This document shows, in pieces, positions 14,880 through 22,983 of a stretch of 24,901 nucleotides of DNA (the first letter of the stretch is position 1; every line of letters begins with the position of its first letter). The stretch is from an uncultured Clostridia bacterium (lineage in GTDB: Bacteria > Bacillota > Clostridia > Oscillospirales > Acutalibacteraceae), in the NCBI GenBank assembly GCA_946539105.1, contig CAMNHG010000010.1, forward strand, positions 1-24,901, given 5' to 3'. A program made the translations under genes and the position numbers. The notes below the pieces were generated by a model. It did no database searches, was not told the origin of the DNA, and saw nothing but the letters and a program-made list of their open reading frames with translations.

Positions 14880-15647
14880 GTGGCAAAAATTATCGCTATA
14901 TCAAACCAAAAGGGCGGAGTGGGCAAGACCACAACCGCCGTTAACCTTGCCGCTTGTCTCGGTGCACTCGGCAAAAAGGTTCTTCTTGTTGACGCCGACC
15001 CTCAGGGTAACGCCACAAGCGGCGTTGCTATCGACAAAAGCAAGGTTAAGCTTTCCACCTACAACATCCTTGTGGACGGAACAAAGGCAGAGGAGTGCGT
15101 GCTGACAACTCCGTATCAGAATCTTCATATTCTGCCGTCGTCAATTGACCTTGCCGCGGCGGAGCTTGAAATCGCGGAGAAATCACACCGCGAGGCACTG
15201 CTTAAAAACTCAATTCTGCCGATTAAGCAGTATTACGATTACATAATCATCGACTGTCCGCCGTCGCTGGGACTAATTACGGCGAACGCGCTGACGCTTG
15301 CGGACTCGTTCATCGTTCCGATTCAGTGCGAATATTACGCGCTCGAGGGCTTGTCACAGCTTATGAGCACGGTTAGGCGAATAAAAAGGCAGTACAATTA
15401 CTCAATCGAGCTTGAGGGAGTTCTGCTTACAATGTACGACGGCAGGCTCAACCTGACTCAGCAGGTTGTTGAGGAGGTCAAAAAATTCTTCCCCGGCAAG
15501 GTGTTCGGCACGGTTATCACCAGGGGAGTAAGGCTTTCCGAGGCGCCGAGCTTCGGTATGCCTGTAATTTACTACGACAAAAACTGCAAGGGCAGCTTGG
15601 CGTACACTGAGCTTGCCAAAGAGTTGATTGCAAAGGAGAAACGCTGA
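14880..15647 (+). CDS. parA: chromosome partitioning ATPase ParA (Soj)
   Basis: 255 residues from a GTG start. It is a deviant Walker ATPase that works with ParB-parS in origin segregation and, in Bacillus, modulates DnaA. Visible are KGGVGKTTTAVNLA with the signature lysine, VDADPQGN, and DYIIIDCPPSLG. GTG 14880 gives the family N terminus MAKIIAISNQKGG with AAGGA 10 bases upstream. The in-frame TTG at 14871 is only one base from that site and is rejected. It overlaps parB by one base. Confidence 0.97.
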   Translation: MAKIIAISNQKGGVGKTTTAVNLAACLGALGKKVLLVDADPQGNATSGVAIDKSKVKLSTYNILVDGTKAEECVLTTPYQNLHILPSSIDLAAAELEIAEKSHREALLKNSILPIKQYYDYIIIDCPPSLGLITANALTLADSFIVPIQCEYYALEGLSQLMSTVRRIKRQYNYSIELEGVLLTMYDGRLNLTQQVVEEVKKFFPGKVFGTVITRGVRLSEAPSFGMPVIYYDKNCKGSLAYTELAKELIAKEKR

Positions 15648-16495
15648 TGGCAAAAAAACTCGGCGGACTCGGCAAGGGTCTTAACGCCATATTCATAGAA
15701 AATGACAACGAGGACAAAAGCGGAGGCGTTACTCTGAATATCTCGGAGATTGAACCGAACCGCTCTCAGCCGCGTAAGGAGTTTGACGAAAACGCGCTCA
15801 GCGAGCTTGCTCAAAGCATATCCGAGCACGGACTTTTACAGCCGCTTTTGGTACGTCCTCTGCCGCTCGGCGGTTATGAGATTGTAGCAGGCGAGAGAAG
15901 ATACCGCGCTTGCCGTATGGCAGGGCTGACGGAAATTCCGGTAATTATCCGCGAACTCGACGAAACCCAGACAATGGAGCTCGCGCTTATTGAAAACCTG
16001 CAAAGAGAGGATTTAACGCCGCTTGAGGAAGCAGAGGGTTACAGCGTGCTTATTAACGAGCACAATATGACTCAGGAGGAGGTTGCGCGTTCGGTCGGAA
16101 AATCCCGTCCGGCTATTGCAAACGCGCTCAGACTTTTAAAACTCCCCGACAGCGTTAAGGAGTATTTAAAGGACGGCAAAATCTCGGCAGGCCACGCAAG
16201 AGCACTGTTGACGCTTGATAACGAGGACGATATGCAGGAGCTTGCTGATTTGATAGTGAGCAAGGATTTGTCGGTAAGACAGACCGAAAAGCTCTGCAAA
16301 AAAACTCCGAAATCAAAGAAGGAGCAAAAAGCGGAGAAAAAACCGTCGTTTTACAGTATGGTCGAGCTCGCGCTTAACGAGAGCCTGGGCAGAAAAATAA
16401 GCATAACAAAGAACAAGGGCAAGCAGGGAGGAGTACTCCAAATCGAGTTTTATTCCGACGAGGAGCTCACCGAGCTTTCCAACAAGTTAAAATAA
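15647..16495 (+). CDS. parB: chromosome partitioning protein ParB (Spo0J)
   Basis: 282 residues. The N-terminal LGGLGKGLNAIF is the ParA-stimulating peptide typical of chromosomal ParB. It is followed by the EPNRSQPRKEFD segment, the CTP-binding GERRYRACRMAG box and the ALIENLQREDLTPLEEAEGY motif. The helix-turn-helix is MTQEEVARSVGKSRPAIANAL, and a C-terminal dimerisation domain ends the protein. It binds the two perfect parS sites nearby. AAGGAG lies within the parA end, and the start overlaps the parA stop (TGATG). Confidence 0.97.
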   Translation: MAKKLGGLGKGLNAIFIENDNEDKSGGVTLNISEIEPNRSQPRKEFDENALSELAQSISEHGLLQPLLVRPLPLGGYEIVAGERRYRACRMAGLTEIPVIIRELDETQTMELALIENLQREDLTPLEEAEGYSVLINEHNMTQEEVARSVGKSRPAIANALRLLKLPDSVKEYLKDGKISAGHARALLTLDNEDDMQELADLIVSKDLSVRQTEKLCKKTPKSKKEQKAEKKPSFYSMVELALNESLGRKISITKNKGKQGGVLQIEFYSDEELTELSNKLK

Positions 16496-16507
16496 AGGAG
16501 CAGAAAA

Positions 16508-17788
16508 ATGATTGATATTAAATTTTTGAGAGAAAACCCCGACGCGGTAAAGGAAAATATAAAGAAAAAATTTCAGGATCACAAGCTTGAGCTTGTTGAC
16601 AAGGTAATTGAGCTTGATAAGCTAAGCCGTGAGGCAAAGCAGAAGGCTGACGATTTGCGCTCTAACCGAAATAAAATCTCAAAGCAAATCGGCGCGTTAA
16701 TGGCTCAGGGAAAGCGCGAAGAGGGAATGGCACTTAAAGAGGAGGTAACAAAGCAGGCTCAGCAGCTTCAGGAGCTTGAAGCTCAGGAGAGCGAGCTCAG
16801 CACTCAGGTTACCGACATTATGATGCAGATTCCCCAGATTATCGACCCGTCGGTGCCAATCGGCAAGGACGATACCCAGAACGTTGAAATTGAGCGTTTC
16901 GGCGAGCCGGTTGTGCCCGATTTTGAGGTTCCTTATCACACAGATATTATGGAAAAGCTAAACGGCATCGACCTTGATTCCGCGCGTAAGGTAGCCGGCA
17001 ACGGATTCTACTACCTTATGGGCGACATCGCGAGACTTCACAGTGCGGTAATCGCTTACGCGCGCGACTTTATGATTGACCGCGGTTTTACCTACTGTGT
17101 ACCGCCGTTTATGATCAGAAGCAACGTTGTTACCGGCGTAATGAGTTTTGCAGAGATGGACTCGATGATGTACAAGATCGAGGGAGAGGATCTTTACCTC
17201 ATCGGCACAAGCGAACACTCAATGATTGGCAAATTCATCGACACTATCAACAAGGAAGAAAACCTGCCCTACACCCTCACAAGCTATTCGCCATGTTTTA
17301 GAAAAGAAAAGGGCGCGCACGGAATTGAGGAACGCGGAGTTTACCGTATTCACCAGTTCGAAAAGCAGGAGATGATTGTTGTCTGCAAGCCCGAGGACAG
17401 CAAAATGTGGTTCGACAAGCTCTGGCAGAACACAGTTGATTTGTTCCGTTCGCTCGATATTCCGGTTCGTACACTTGAATGCTGCTCAGGCGACCTCGCG
17501 GACTTAAAGGTTCGTTCGCTCGACGTAGAGGCTTGGTCGCCCAGACAGAAAAAATATTTTGAGGTCGGCTCATGCTCAAACCTCGGCGACGCTCAGGCTC
17601 GCAGACTTAAAATCAGAGTTTCGGGAGAAGGCGGCAAAAAATACTTTGCCCACACCCTTAACAATACCGTTGTAGCTCCTCCGAGAATGTTAATCGCGTT
17701 TTTGGAGAACAACCTCAACGAGGACGGCACGGTTAATATACCTGTCGCGCTCAGACCTTATATGGGCGGCAAAGAAATTATCGGATAA
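16508..17788 (+). CDS. serS: serine--tRNA ligase
   Basis: 426 residues, class II aminoacyl-tRNA synthetase that charges tRNA-Ser (and tRNA-Sec where present). The N-terminal antiparallel coiled coil (about 25-105, rich in Lys, Glu and Gln) binds the tRNA. Motif 2 is seen in the region FRKEKGAHGIEERGVYR, with HQFEKQEM after it. Motif 3 covers NNTVVAPPRMLIAFLENN, and GSCSNLGDAQARRLKIR is part of the active site. AAGGAG precedes the ATG, 12 bp after parB, so it is probably read with parAB. Confidence 0.98.
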   Translation: MIDIKFLRENPDAVKENIKKKFQDHKLELVDKVIELDKLSREAKQKADDLRSNRNKISKQIGALMAQGKREEGMALKEEVTKQAQQLQELEAQESELSTQVTDIMMQIPQIIDPSVPIGKDDTQNVEIERFGEPVVPDFEVPYHTDIMEKLNGIDLDSARKVAGNGFYYLMGDIARLHSAVIAYARDFMIDRGFTYCVPPFMIRSNVVTGVMSFAEMDSMMYKIEGEDLYLIGTSEHSMIGKFIDTINKEENLPYTLTSYSPCFRKEKGAHGIEERGVYRIHQFEKQEMIVVCKPEDSKMWFDKLWQNTVDLFRSLDIPVRTLECCSGDLADLKVRSLDVEAWSPRQKKYFEVGSCSNLGDAQARRLKIRVSGEGGKKYFAHTLNNTVVAPPRMLIAFLENNLNEDGTVNIPVALRPYMGGKEIIG

Positions 17789-17800
17789 GGAGAGAACAAT

Positions 17801-18247
17801 ATGATTTGCAGAAACTGCGGAGGCGAATACCCGGACTACAAGGATAATTGCCCCTCTTGCGGAACAAAAAATCCGAATGTAAGTTACAATTCCCGTTACT
17901 CTGCACCTCAAAATAATGCCAACAGGGACAACGGACAGTACGGCAGATATCAGCAGCCTGTCAACACCGTTTATGTAAACGAGCCCGACGTTCACTACGA
18001 CGAGCACGTGTCAATCGGCGGATGGATTGGAAGATGGATTGTAATGTGCATCCCGATTGTAAACATCATTATGCTTTTTGTCTGGGCGTTCGGCGGTTCA
18101 AGAAAGTACTCGCTGAAAACCTGGGCACGTGCAAGACTTCTGCTGGCGTTGATTGTGATTATAGCTTTGCTTATTACGGTTATCGTATTGGCGGTGTCCG
18201 GAGTTAACGTTCAGGAAGTTTTTAAAAACGCAAAATATTATCGCTGA
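17801..18247 (+). CDS. zinc-ribbon membrane protein, 148 aa
   Basis: Function not recognised. It starts with a short zinc ribbon, MICRNCGGEYPDYKDNCPSCG (C3/C6 and C17/C20), of the type found in many bacterial membrane proteins. A Tyr/Asn/Gln-rich linker to about residue 70 is followed by two membrane segments (about 75-97 and 110-135) with a short charged loop between them. GGAGAG precedes the ATG, 12 bp after serS. A strong bidirectional terminator follows, making it the last gene of the right-arm series. Confidence 0.85.
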   Translation: MICRNCGGEYPDYKDNCPSCGTKNPNVSYNSRYSAPQNNANRDNGQYGRYQQPVNTVYVNEPDVHYDEHVSIGGWIGRWIVMCIPIVNIIMLFVWAFGGSRKYSLKTWARARLLLALIVIIALLITVIVLAVSGVNVQEVFKNAKYYR

Positions 18248-18259
18248 TAAACAAAAAAT

Positions 18260-18306
18260 AACACTGTCGTTTCAGGCGCATAACCGAAATGACAGTGTTT
18301 ATTTTT
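18260..18306. terminator. bidirectional terminator
   Basis: AACACTGTC (18260-18268) pairs with GACAGTGTT (18291-18299). The stem continues inward through a G-T pair and TTTC/GAAA to a 12-base loop. T-rich tracts flank it on both strands (ATTTTTTATT to the right, TATTTTTTGT read leftward). It lies between converging genes and can end both transcripts. Confidence 0.9.
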
Positions 18307-18308
18307 TA

Positions 18309-18806
18309 TTATTTGTTTTCTTCTTTTTTCTCTTTGAAGGCGAAAAATCTTTGTCCGATGTAGTTTACCATTACGAACACAGCCGCGCCGACTGCCCAGC
18401 TAAGGTTTCCTGCAAAGGTGTCGACATCCATACCGAACAGCGTCCAGCCTGCGCCCTTGGAGATTGCGCTGACCGCCGTGGCGACCGCAACTCTAATCAG
18501 CATACAAAGCAGGATGTTGACGGTAAATCTAACCACGGGCTTCCAGCCCTTTTCCTTGTTTTTGAAGGTAAAGGATTTGTTGAGGAAGAAGCTCACGATG
18601 CTTCCTACAACAACGCCGATAAACGCCGCGGCACCGGGTCCCCATGAATACTGCTTCCAGCCGACAGGATTTGTCAATAGAAGTACAACGCCTTCGCCCA
18701 CGACCGTGTTGATAATTCCGACCAAAATAAACTTCCAGAATTTTATGTCAAAGAACTTTTTAAGAAAGCCGGACACCTTGCCATTTTTATTTTCCTGATT
18801 ATTCAT
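18309..18806 (-). CDS. GtrA-family membrane protein (probable lipid-linked sugar flippase)
   Basis: 165 residues with four membrane segments (about 17-40, 48-73, 85-107, 122-146). The family pattern is clear: FWKFILVGIINTVVGEGVV at the start, FFLNKSFTFKNKEK in the middle and NYIGQRFFAFK at the end. GtrA/GtcA proteins are thought to flip undecaprenyl-phosphate sugars across the membrane. The start at 18806 (MNNQENKNGK) overlaps the end of the GT2 gene by 8 bases. The nearest GAGGAGG is 15 bases away, so translational coupling is likely. A longer ORF start at 18845 uses a non-ATG codon and is not supported. A Lys/Glu-rich tail ends the protein. Confidence 0.92.
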   Translation of the reverse strand: MNNQENKNGKVSGFLKKFFDIKFWKFILVGIINTVVGEGVVLLLTNPVGWKQYSWGPGAAAFIGVVVGSIVSFFLNKSFTFKNKEKGWKPVVRFTVNILLCMLIRVAVATAVSAISKGAGWTLFGMDVDTFAGNLSWAVGAAVFVMVNYIGQRFFAFKEKKEENK

Positions 18807-19767
18807 AGCTGCCGCCGTCAGCCTCCTCGTTGTTCTCGTCCTCAAAGTTCGAGAACTTTGTAATGTAAATCGGACGCTCTTTTGTTTCCATATATATTCT
18901 GCCGATGTACTCGCCTAAAATTCCGATTGACATTTCGGTAAGTCCGCCCAGGAACAAAATCGCGCACATAGTGGTGACGTATCCGGGCGTAATTACACCG
19001 AAGAACAGCGTCTGAATCAGAGTGACGATAATGTAGATAAGAGAGATAAAGAAAATAATCGCGCCCATTACCGCAATAAAGCGAAGGGGAGTAACGGAAA
19101 AGCAGGTGATTCCGTCGATCGCGTACCTAAGCAGCGAGGAAAATTTCCACGAGGTTGTGCCGAGCTGTCTGTCAACGGTCTTAAAGGAAATCCACTTTGT
19201 GTTAAAGCCGACCCAAGAGAAAATTCCCTTTGAAAACCTTTGAACCTCGCTTAGCTCCAAAATCGAGTTTACCATCTGGCGCGTCATCATACGGTAGTCC
19301 ATAGCTCCGTAAGGATTTTTTACACTTGTCATTTTGTTTGACAGCTTAAAGAAGAGCTTTGAGAAAATGTCCCTGAAAAAGCTCTCGCCCTCGCGTTCGT
19401 CGCGCTTTGTGGCGCAGCAGTCGTAGCCCTGCTCCATAGCCTCGATCATCTGCGGAAATACCGCCGGAGGGTGCTGCAGGTCTGCGTCCATTACAACCAC
19501 ATAGTCAGCGTCACAATGCTGCAAACCGGCGTACATAGCCGCTTCTTTTCCGAAGTTGCGCGAAAAAGAAATGTACTTGATGTTAGAAAAACGCGCGGCA
19601 AGCTGCTTCATAACCAAATATGTTTTGTCTTTGCTTCCGTCATTAATCAGTATGTACCTGAAGCTGTATTCGGGGATAGTGTCAATTACCTTGTTTGTCT
19701 CCAAAACAAAGTGTTCGAGTCCTTCTTCCTCGTTATAGCACGGTACAACCAAATCTATGGTTTTCAT
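18799..19767 (-). CDS. GT2 glycosyltransferase, polyprenyl-phosphate type (CsbB/GtrB-like)
   Basis: 322 residues. A DPM1-like GT-A domain (about 1-225) has VVPCYNEEEGLEHF, the metal-binding DADLQHPP, and FSKGIFSWVGF near the acceptor side. Two membrane segments follow (about 233-258 and 268-293), then the tail ending in GEYIGRIYMETKERP. This is the layout of CsbB, GtrB and YfdH, which transfer a sugar to undecaprenyl phosphate on the inner face of the membrane. The sugar cannot be told from sequence. AAGGAG precedes the ATG. It shares an operon with the GtrA gene and faces the YfhO-family gene across a 207-bp promoter region. Confidence 0.94.
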   Translation of the reverse strand: MKTIDLVVPCYNEEEGLEHFVLETNKVIDTIPEYSFRYILINDGSKDKTYLVMKQLAARFSNIKYISFSRNFGKEAAMYAGLQHCDADYVVVMDADLQHPPAVFPQMIEAMEQGYDCCATKRDEREGESFFRDIFSKLFFKLSNKMTSVKNPYGAMDYRMMTRQMVNSILELSEVQRFSKGIFSWVGFNTKWISFKTVDRQLGTTSWKFSSLLRYAIDGITCFSVTPLRFIAVMGAIIFFISLIYIIVTLIQTLFFGVITPGYVTTMCAILFLGGLTEMSIGILGEYIGRIYMETKERPIYITKFSNFEDENNEEADGGSYE

Positions 19768-19812
19768 ATTGTTAACTCCTTAAACGGATAGAATGTTGCT
19801 AAATCAATTATT

Positions 19813-19841
19813 ATTATAACAAAGATAAGGTTAAAAGTCTA
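19813..19841 (-). promoter_or_regulatory. promoter of the GT2-GtrA operon
   Basis: On the minus strand, TAGACT (19836-19841, 4 of 6) and a perfect TATAAT (19813-19818) are spaced by 17 bases, with an extended -10 (TGT). It starts transcription about 40 bases before the GT2 start codon. Confidence 0.7.
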
Positions 19842-19879
19842 TTTCTTTTAAAATTTTTTATAAAGTTTTCACATTTATA

Positions 19880-19908
19880 TTTACCAAAACAAAAAAACGT
19901 GGTAAAAT
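19880..19908 (+). promoter_or_regulatory. promoter of the YfhO-family gene
   Basis: TTTACC (19880-19885, 4 of 6) and TAAAAT (19903-19908, 5 of 6), 17-base spacing, extended -10 (TGG). It is divergent from the GT2 promoter, 38 bp between the -35 elements. Confidence 0.65.
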
Positions 19909-19974
19909 AAAATGGATAAGGCGAATTTGTGTATGGCGAATGAGCAATAATTTGTATTTCGGAGGTATATATTA

Positions 19975-22731
19975 ATGACCGACGCAACAACACTAAAACA
20001 AAAAAGGAGCTTTGGCGAGTGGTTTAAGGCATTTGCAACGCGCAATTTTTACCTTTGGCTCGCGTTTTTAATTCCTTTTTTGCTGATGGTTATAGCATAC
20101 GGAGTAATGGACGTTTCTCCGTTCGGCGACAAACAGATTCTTGTTACAGATAACTGGCATCAGTACTTTCCGTTTTTGGCGGATATGCAGTACAAGCTCA
20201 AAAACGGAGAATCGCTGTTTTGGACATGGTCTGTAGGCGGAGGCGTAAACTACTTTTCGCTGATGTCCTATTACCTGGCGAGTCCGGTAAACTTTTTGTC
20301 GGTGTTCATCCCGGCAGAGTGGCTCAGAGAATTTTTGATGTTCTCGGTTTGCCTGAAGGTTGGTTTGGCAGGCTCGTTTACCGCGCTGTTTTTGAGGAGC
20401 GTCTACAAGCGCAACGATTTGTCGCTGGTAATGTTCGGAACGAGCTTTTCGTTCTGCGCGTTTTTAATCGGTTATTACTGGAATACTATCTGGCTTGACA
20501 CGGTTTGTATTTTCCCGCTTTGCGCTTTGGGAATTGTAAAGCTGCTGACAGAAAATAAATTCAGGCTGTTTACAATCTCGCTCGCGCTTTGTATGCTGAC
20601 AAACTACTACATCGGATTTTTTGTTTGTATATTTGTCTTTTTAATCTTTGTGGTGTACAGCATTGTTCACTGGCACGGTTTTAAGAACTTCATTACCAAC
20701 CTGCTCAAAACAGGCGTGTTCTCGCTGCTCGCACTCGGAATAACGCTGTTCTTCCTGTTGCCTGCTTTTCTCGCGCTTCAAAACACCCACGCTTCGGGAA
20801 GCAACTTCCCCTCGACCTTCGCAATTAATATAGGCGGAAGCAACGATTTGCTCGGCGTTTTAAAGGCTCTCAAGAGCATCACGGGCAATATCGCGAACTT
20901 TACCAGCCCCGCAATTAAGGCAGCCGACGCGATTCCGAACATCTCCTGCGGAGCGGTTACGGTGTTCTTCGGGTTTTTGTATTTGACCTGCTCCAAGGTA
21001 AAAACAAAAGAAAAAATCGTGGCATTGTGCCTGATTCTCTTTATGTTCTTAAGCTGCATTATCCGTCAGCTCGACTATATCTGGCACGGCTTCCACTTTA
21101 CAAATATGATTCCTTACCGCTTTACCTTCCTCATCAGCTTTGTGATGATAGCTATGGCGTTTAAGGCGTATAAATACCTCAGCTCGACAAACGTAATCTC
21201 CGCGATTATCGCGACCTTGCTCAGCGTGTTCGTCCTCGCTATGGAAATTGACGATCCCGGAATTGAAAAGATGTTCACAACCGAGCGTCTTAACTGGGTA
21301 ACCCCGACGCTTGCAGCGTTCGGAAGTATAATCGCGTTTACCGCTATAATGGTAATTCTTTATTCAAAGAGGATCATTCCCAAGAACGCTGTGACAATCG
21401 CGCTCACAGTCGTTGTTGTTGCGCAAAGTGCCGTTACAGGTATCTGCGGAGTAGTTGTTACAACCGTAACAGGCACCTACGACTATCCGCGCGGAGGAGA
21501 AAAAACCGAGTATCTTCTCGATTATATGAACAATCAGGAGGCCGGCACCACAGAGCTGTGGCGTTCGGAAATGACGTCTACCCAGACACTGAACGACGGC
21601 GCGCTGAACCACTATAACGGACTTTCGATGTTCAACTCAATGGCAAACGAGAAAATCACAATTTTCTATGAGAATATGGGCATGATGGGCTGGAAGAGCG
21701 GAAACCGCTACACCTATGCCGAGTCGTCTCCGTTTGTAAACACCTTTATGAACCTCAAATACCTTGTCGCGCGTGACGGCAAAATTCACAACACGTATGA
21801 TTTGTCTGAGGTTTGCGCAAAGGACAACGAAAAACTTTTCCAAAACAATCACTATATCCCCATGGGATTTGTCACCGATAACAACCTGATAAACTGGAAC
21901 GCCGACGAAAACGAAGGCGCGTATAATCCCATAGAAAAGCAAAACGAGTTCTTCCGTTACGCTACCGGAATTGAAGACGAGCTCAACACCAGGCTCGAAG
22001 TTGTTTCTCAGGGACATTCCGACTCAAGCAAGTTTACTGTCAACAAAACCGATTACGGCACCTACTCCTTTAATTGTACGGATTCAAGCCTTAAGCCGCA
22101 CCTTAAGTGGAACTACACCGCCCCCAAGGACGGTCTGTATGTAATGTATGCAGATATCAAGGACGGCGAGGAGGTAACGGTGCTCCAAAACGATAAGGAG
22201 CAGCCGAGAAAGTACGGTATGTCGCGTCCTTATGTATCGCCGATAGGATATTTCAAAAAGGGCGACAAAATTTCCGTTTACGCCGACCTTAAGGCAGGCA
22301 GCAGCGGAAAGGCAAGGGTGTTTGTTGATTTGTTCAACAGCGACGTGTTTGAGCAGGGCTTTGAAAAGCTCACTCAGAGCGTAATGAATACCACAAAAAC
22401 ATCCGCCAGCTCAATGGAGGGAACCATTGACGTTAAGCAGGACGGATTGTTCTACACCTCGATTCCGTATGAAAAGGGCTGGACAGCCGTTGTAGACGGA
22501 AAAAAGGTTGACGTTACCCCCGTGGGCAACGCAATGCTCGCTTTCCCGGTTACACAGGGCGAGCACACGATTAAGCTGTACTACTATCCCAACGGCTTCT
22601 GGCCGGGATTTGCCATAACGATGGTATGCGTTCTGATATTCGCGGTACTTTGCTTCCTGATTTACGTTAAGAAAAAGAAGCTCATTCCCGAACCCGCAAA
22701 GCTCGACATTCCCGAGCCCGACGAAGAATAA
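19975..22731 (+). CDS. YfhO-family membrane glycosyltransferase-like protein
   Basis: 918 residues. The N-terminal half (about 23-510) holds roughly a dozen membrane segments. The first outside loop contains ILVTDNWHQYFPFLADMQY and WSVGGGVNYFSLMSYYLASP, the YfhO family signature, with an acidic residue expected to be catalytic as in GT-C enzymes. A large extracytoplasmic part (about 515-880) follows, then a last membrane helix and the acidic tail IPEPAKLDIPEPDEE. In Bacillus and relatives YfhO is linked with CsbB and GtcA in glycosylating lipoteichoic acid. GGAGG lies 9 bases before the ATG. The divergent GT2 and GtrA genes supply the other two steps. Confidence 0.92.
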   Translation: MTDATTLKQKRSFGEWFKAFATRNFYLWLAFLIPFLLMVIAYGVMDVSPFGDKQILVTDNWHQYFPFLADMQYKLKNGESLFWTWSVGGGVNYFSLMSYYLASPVNFLSVFIPAEWLREFLMFSVCLKVGLAGSFTALFLRSVYKRNDLSLVMFGTSFSFCAFLIGYYWNTIWLDTVCIFPLCALGIVKLLTENKFRLFTISLALCMLTNYYIGFFVCIFVFLIFVVYSIVHWHGFKNFITNLLKTGVFSLLALGITLFFLLPAFLALQNTHASGSNFPSTFAINIGGSNDLLGVLKALKSITGNIANFTSPAIKAADAIPNISCGAVTVFFGFLYLTCSKVKTKEKIVALCLILFMFLSCIIRQLDYIWHGFHFTNMIPYRFTFLISFVMIAMAFKAYKYLSSTNVISAIIATLLSVFVLAMEIDDPGIEKMFTTERLNWVTPTLAAFGSIIAFTAIMVILYSKRIIPKNAVTIALTVVVVAQSAVTGICGVVVTTVTGTYDYPRGGEKTEYLLDYMNNQEAGTTELWRSEMTSTQTLNDGALNHYNGLSMFNSMANEKITIFYENMGMMGWKSGNRYTYAESSPFVNTFMNLKYLVARDGKIHNTYDLSEVCAKDNEKLFQNNHYIPMGFVTDNNLINWNADENEGAYNPIEKQNEFFRYATGIEDELNTRLEVVSQGHSDSSKFTVNKTDYGTYSFNCTDSSLKPHLKWNYTAPKDGLYVMYADIKDGEEVTVLQNDKEQPRKYGMSRPYVSPIGYFKKGDKISVYADLKAGSSGKARVFVDLFNSDVFEQGFEKLTQSVMNTTKTSASSMEGTIDVKQDGLFYTSIPYEKGWTAVVDGKKVDVTPVGNAMLAFPVTQGEHTIKLYYYPNGFWPGFAITMVCVLIFAVLCFLIYVKKKKLIPEPAKLDIPEPDEE

Positions 22732-22737
22732 AACTTA

Positions 22738-22768
22738 AGCCTGTTCCGATCTTTCGGAGCAGGCTTTT
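22738..22768 (+). terminator. intrinsic terminator after the YfhO-family gene
   Basis: A 12-bp stem, AGCCTGTTCCGA (22738-22749) with TCGGAGCAGGCT (22754-22765) containing one G-T pair, a TCTT loop, and a T-run after it. Confidence 0.9.
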
Positions 22769-22808
22769 CATATGGTGTAAATTTTCTTTTGATTTATGCT
22801 GGTAGAGT

Positions 22809-22931
22809 TTCAGTCTTGACTGAACCGGGAGTAAACACTAATCATTTGGTGATTGTCCTTCGGTTTGGTCAGCAATGCAAGGGCGTTGTTACCCAAATCA
22901 AAGATTTGGATAACGCCTCAAAGACCAAACC
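22809..22931. repeat. multi-hairpin element between converging genes
   Basis: Three hairpins in 123 bp: TTCAGTCttGACTGAA (22809-22824), AATCA/TGATT (22840-22854), and a 70-bp fold-back. The last has GGTTTGGTC (22862-22870) with GACCAAACC (22923-22931), inside it GGCGTT (22882-22887) with AACGCC (22912-22917), and at the tip CCAAATC (22893-22899) with GATTTGG (22903-22909). It is 3' of both neighbours, so it is not a leader for either. It could be a small RNA, an mRNA 3' end structure or a repeat-element copy. Confidence 0.55.
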
Positions 22932-22983
22932 CTACATTAATGTTTTAGGAATATGCTTGATTTTTAGAACGTTGCCGCGTTGA

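Noticed and set aside
18807..18845. longer GtrA-family frame beginning MRTRTTRRLTAAA
   Set aside because: It begins at a non-ATG codon in the coding end of the GT2 gene; the family N terminus starts near the ATG at 18806.
22862..22931. integron attC-like or transposon-end interpretation of the 70-bp fold-back
   Set aside because: The arms lack attC core sequences, and there is no integrase, cassette gene or clear target duplication.
22789..22983. 64-codon open frame on the plus strand (MIYAGRVSVLTEPG...)
   Set aside because: No ribosome site, no recognisable domain, and the sequence is dominated by inverted repeats, so it is explained better as a structured non-coding element.
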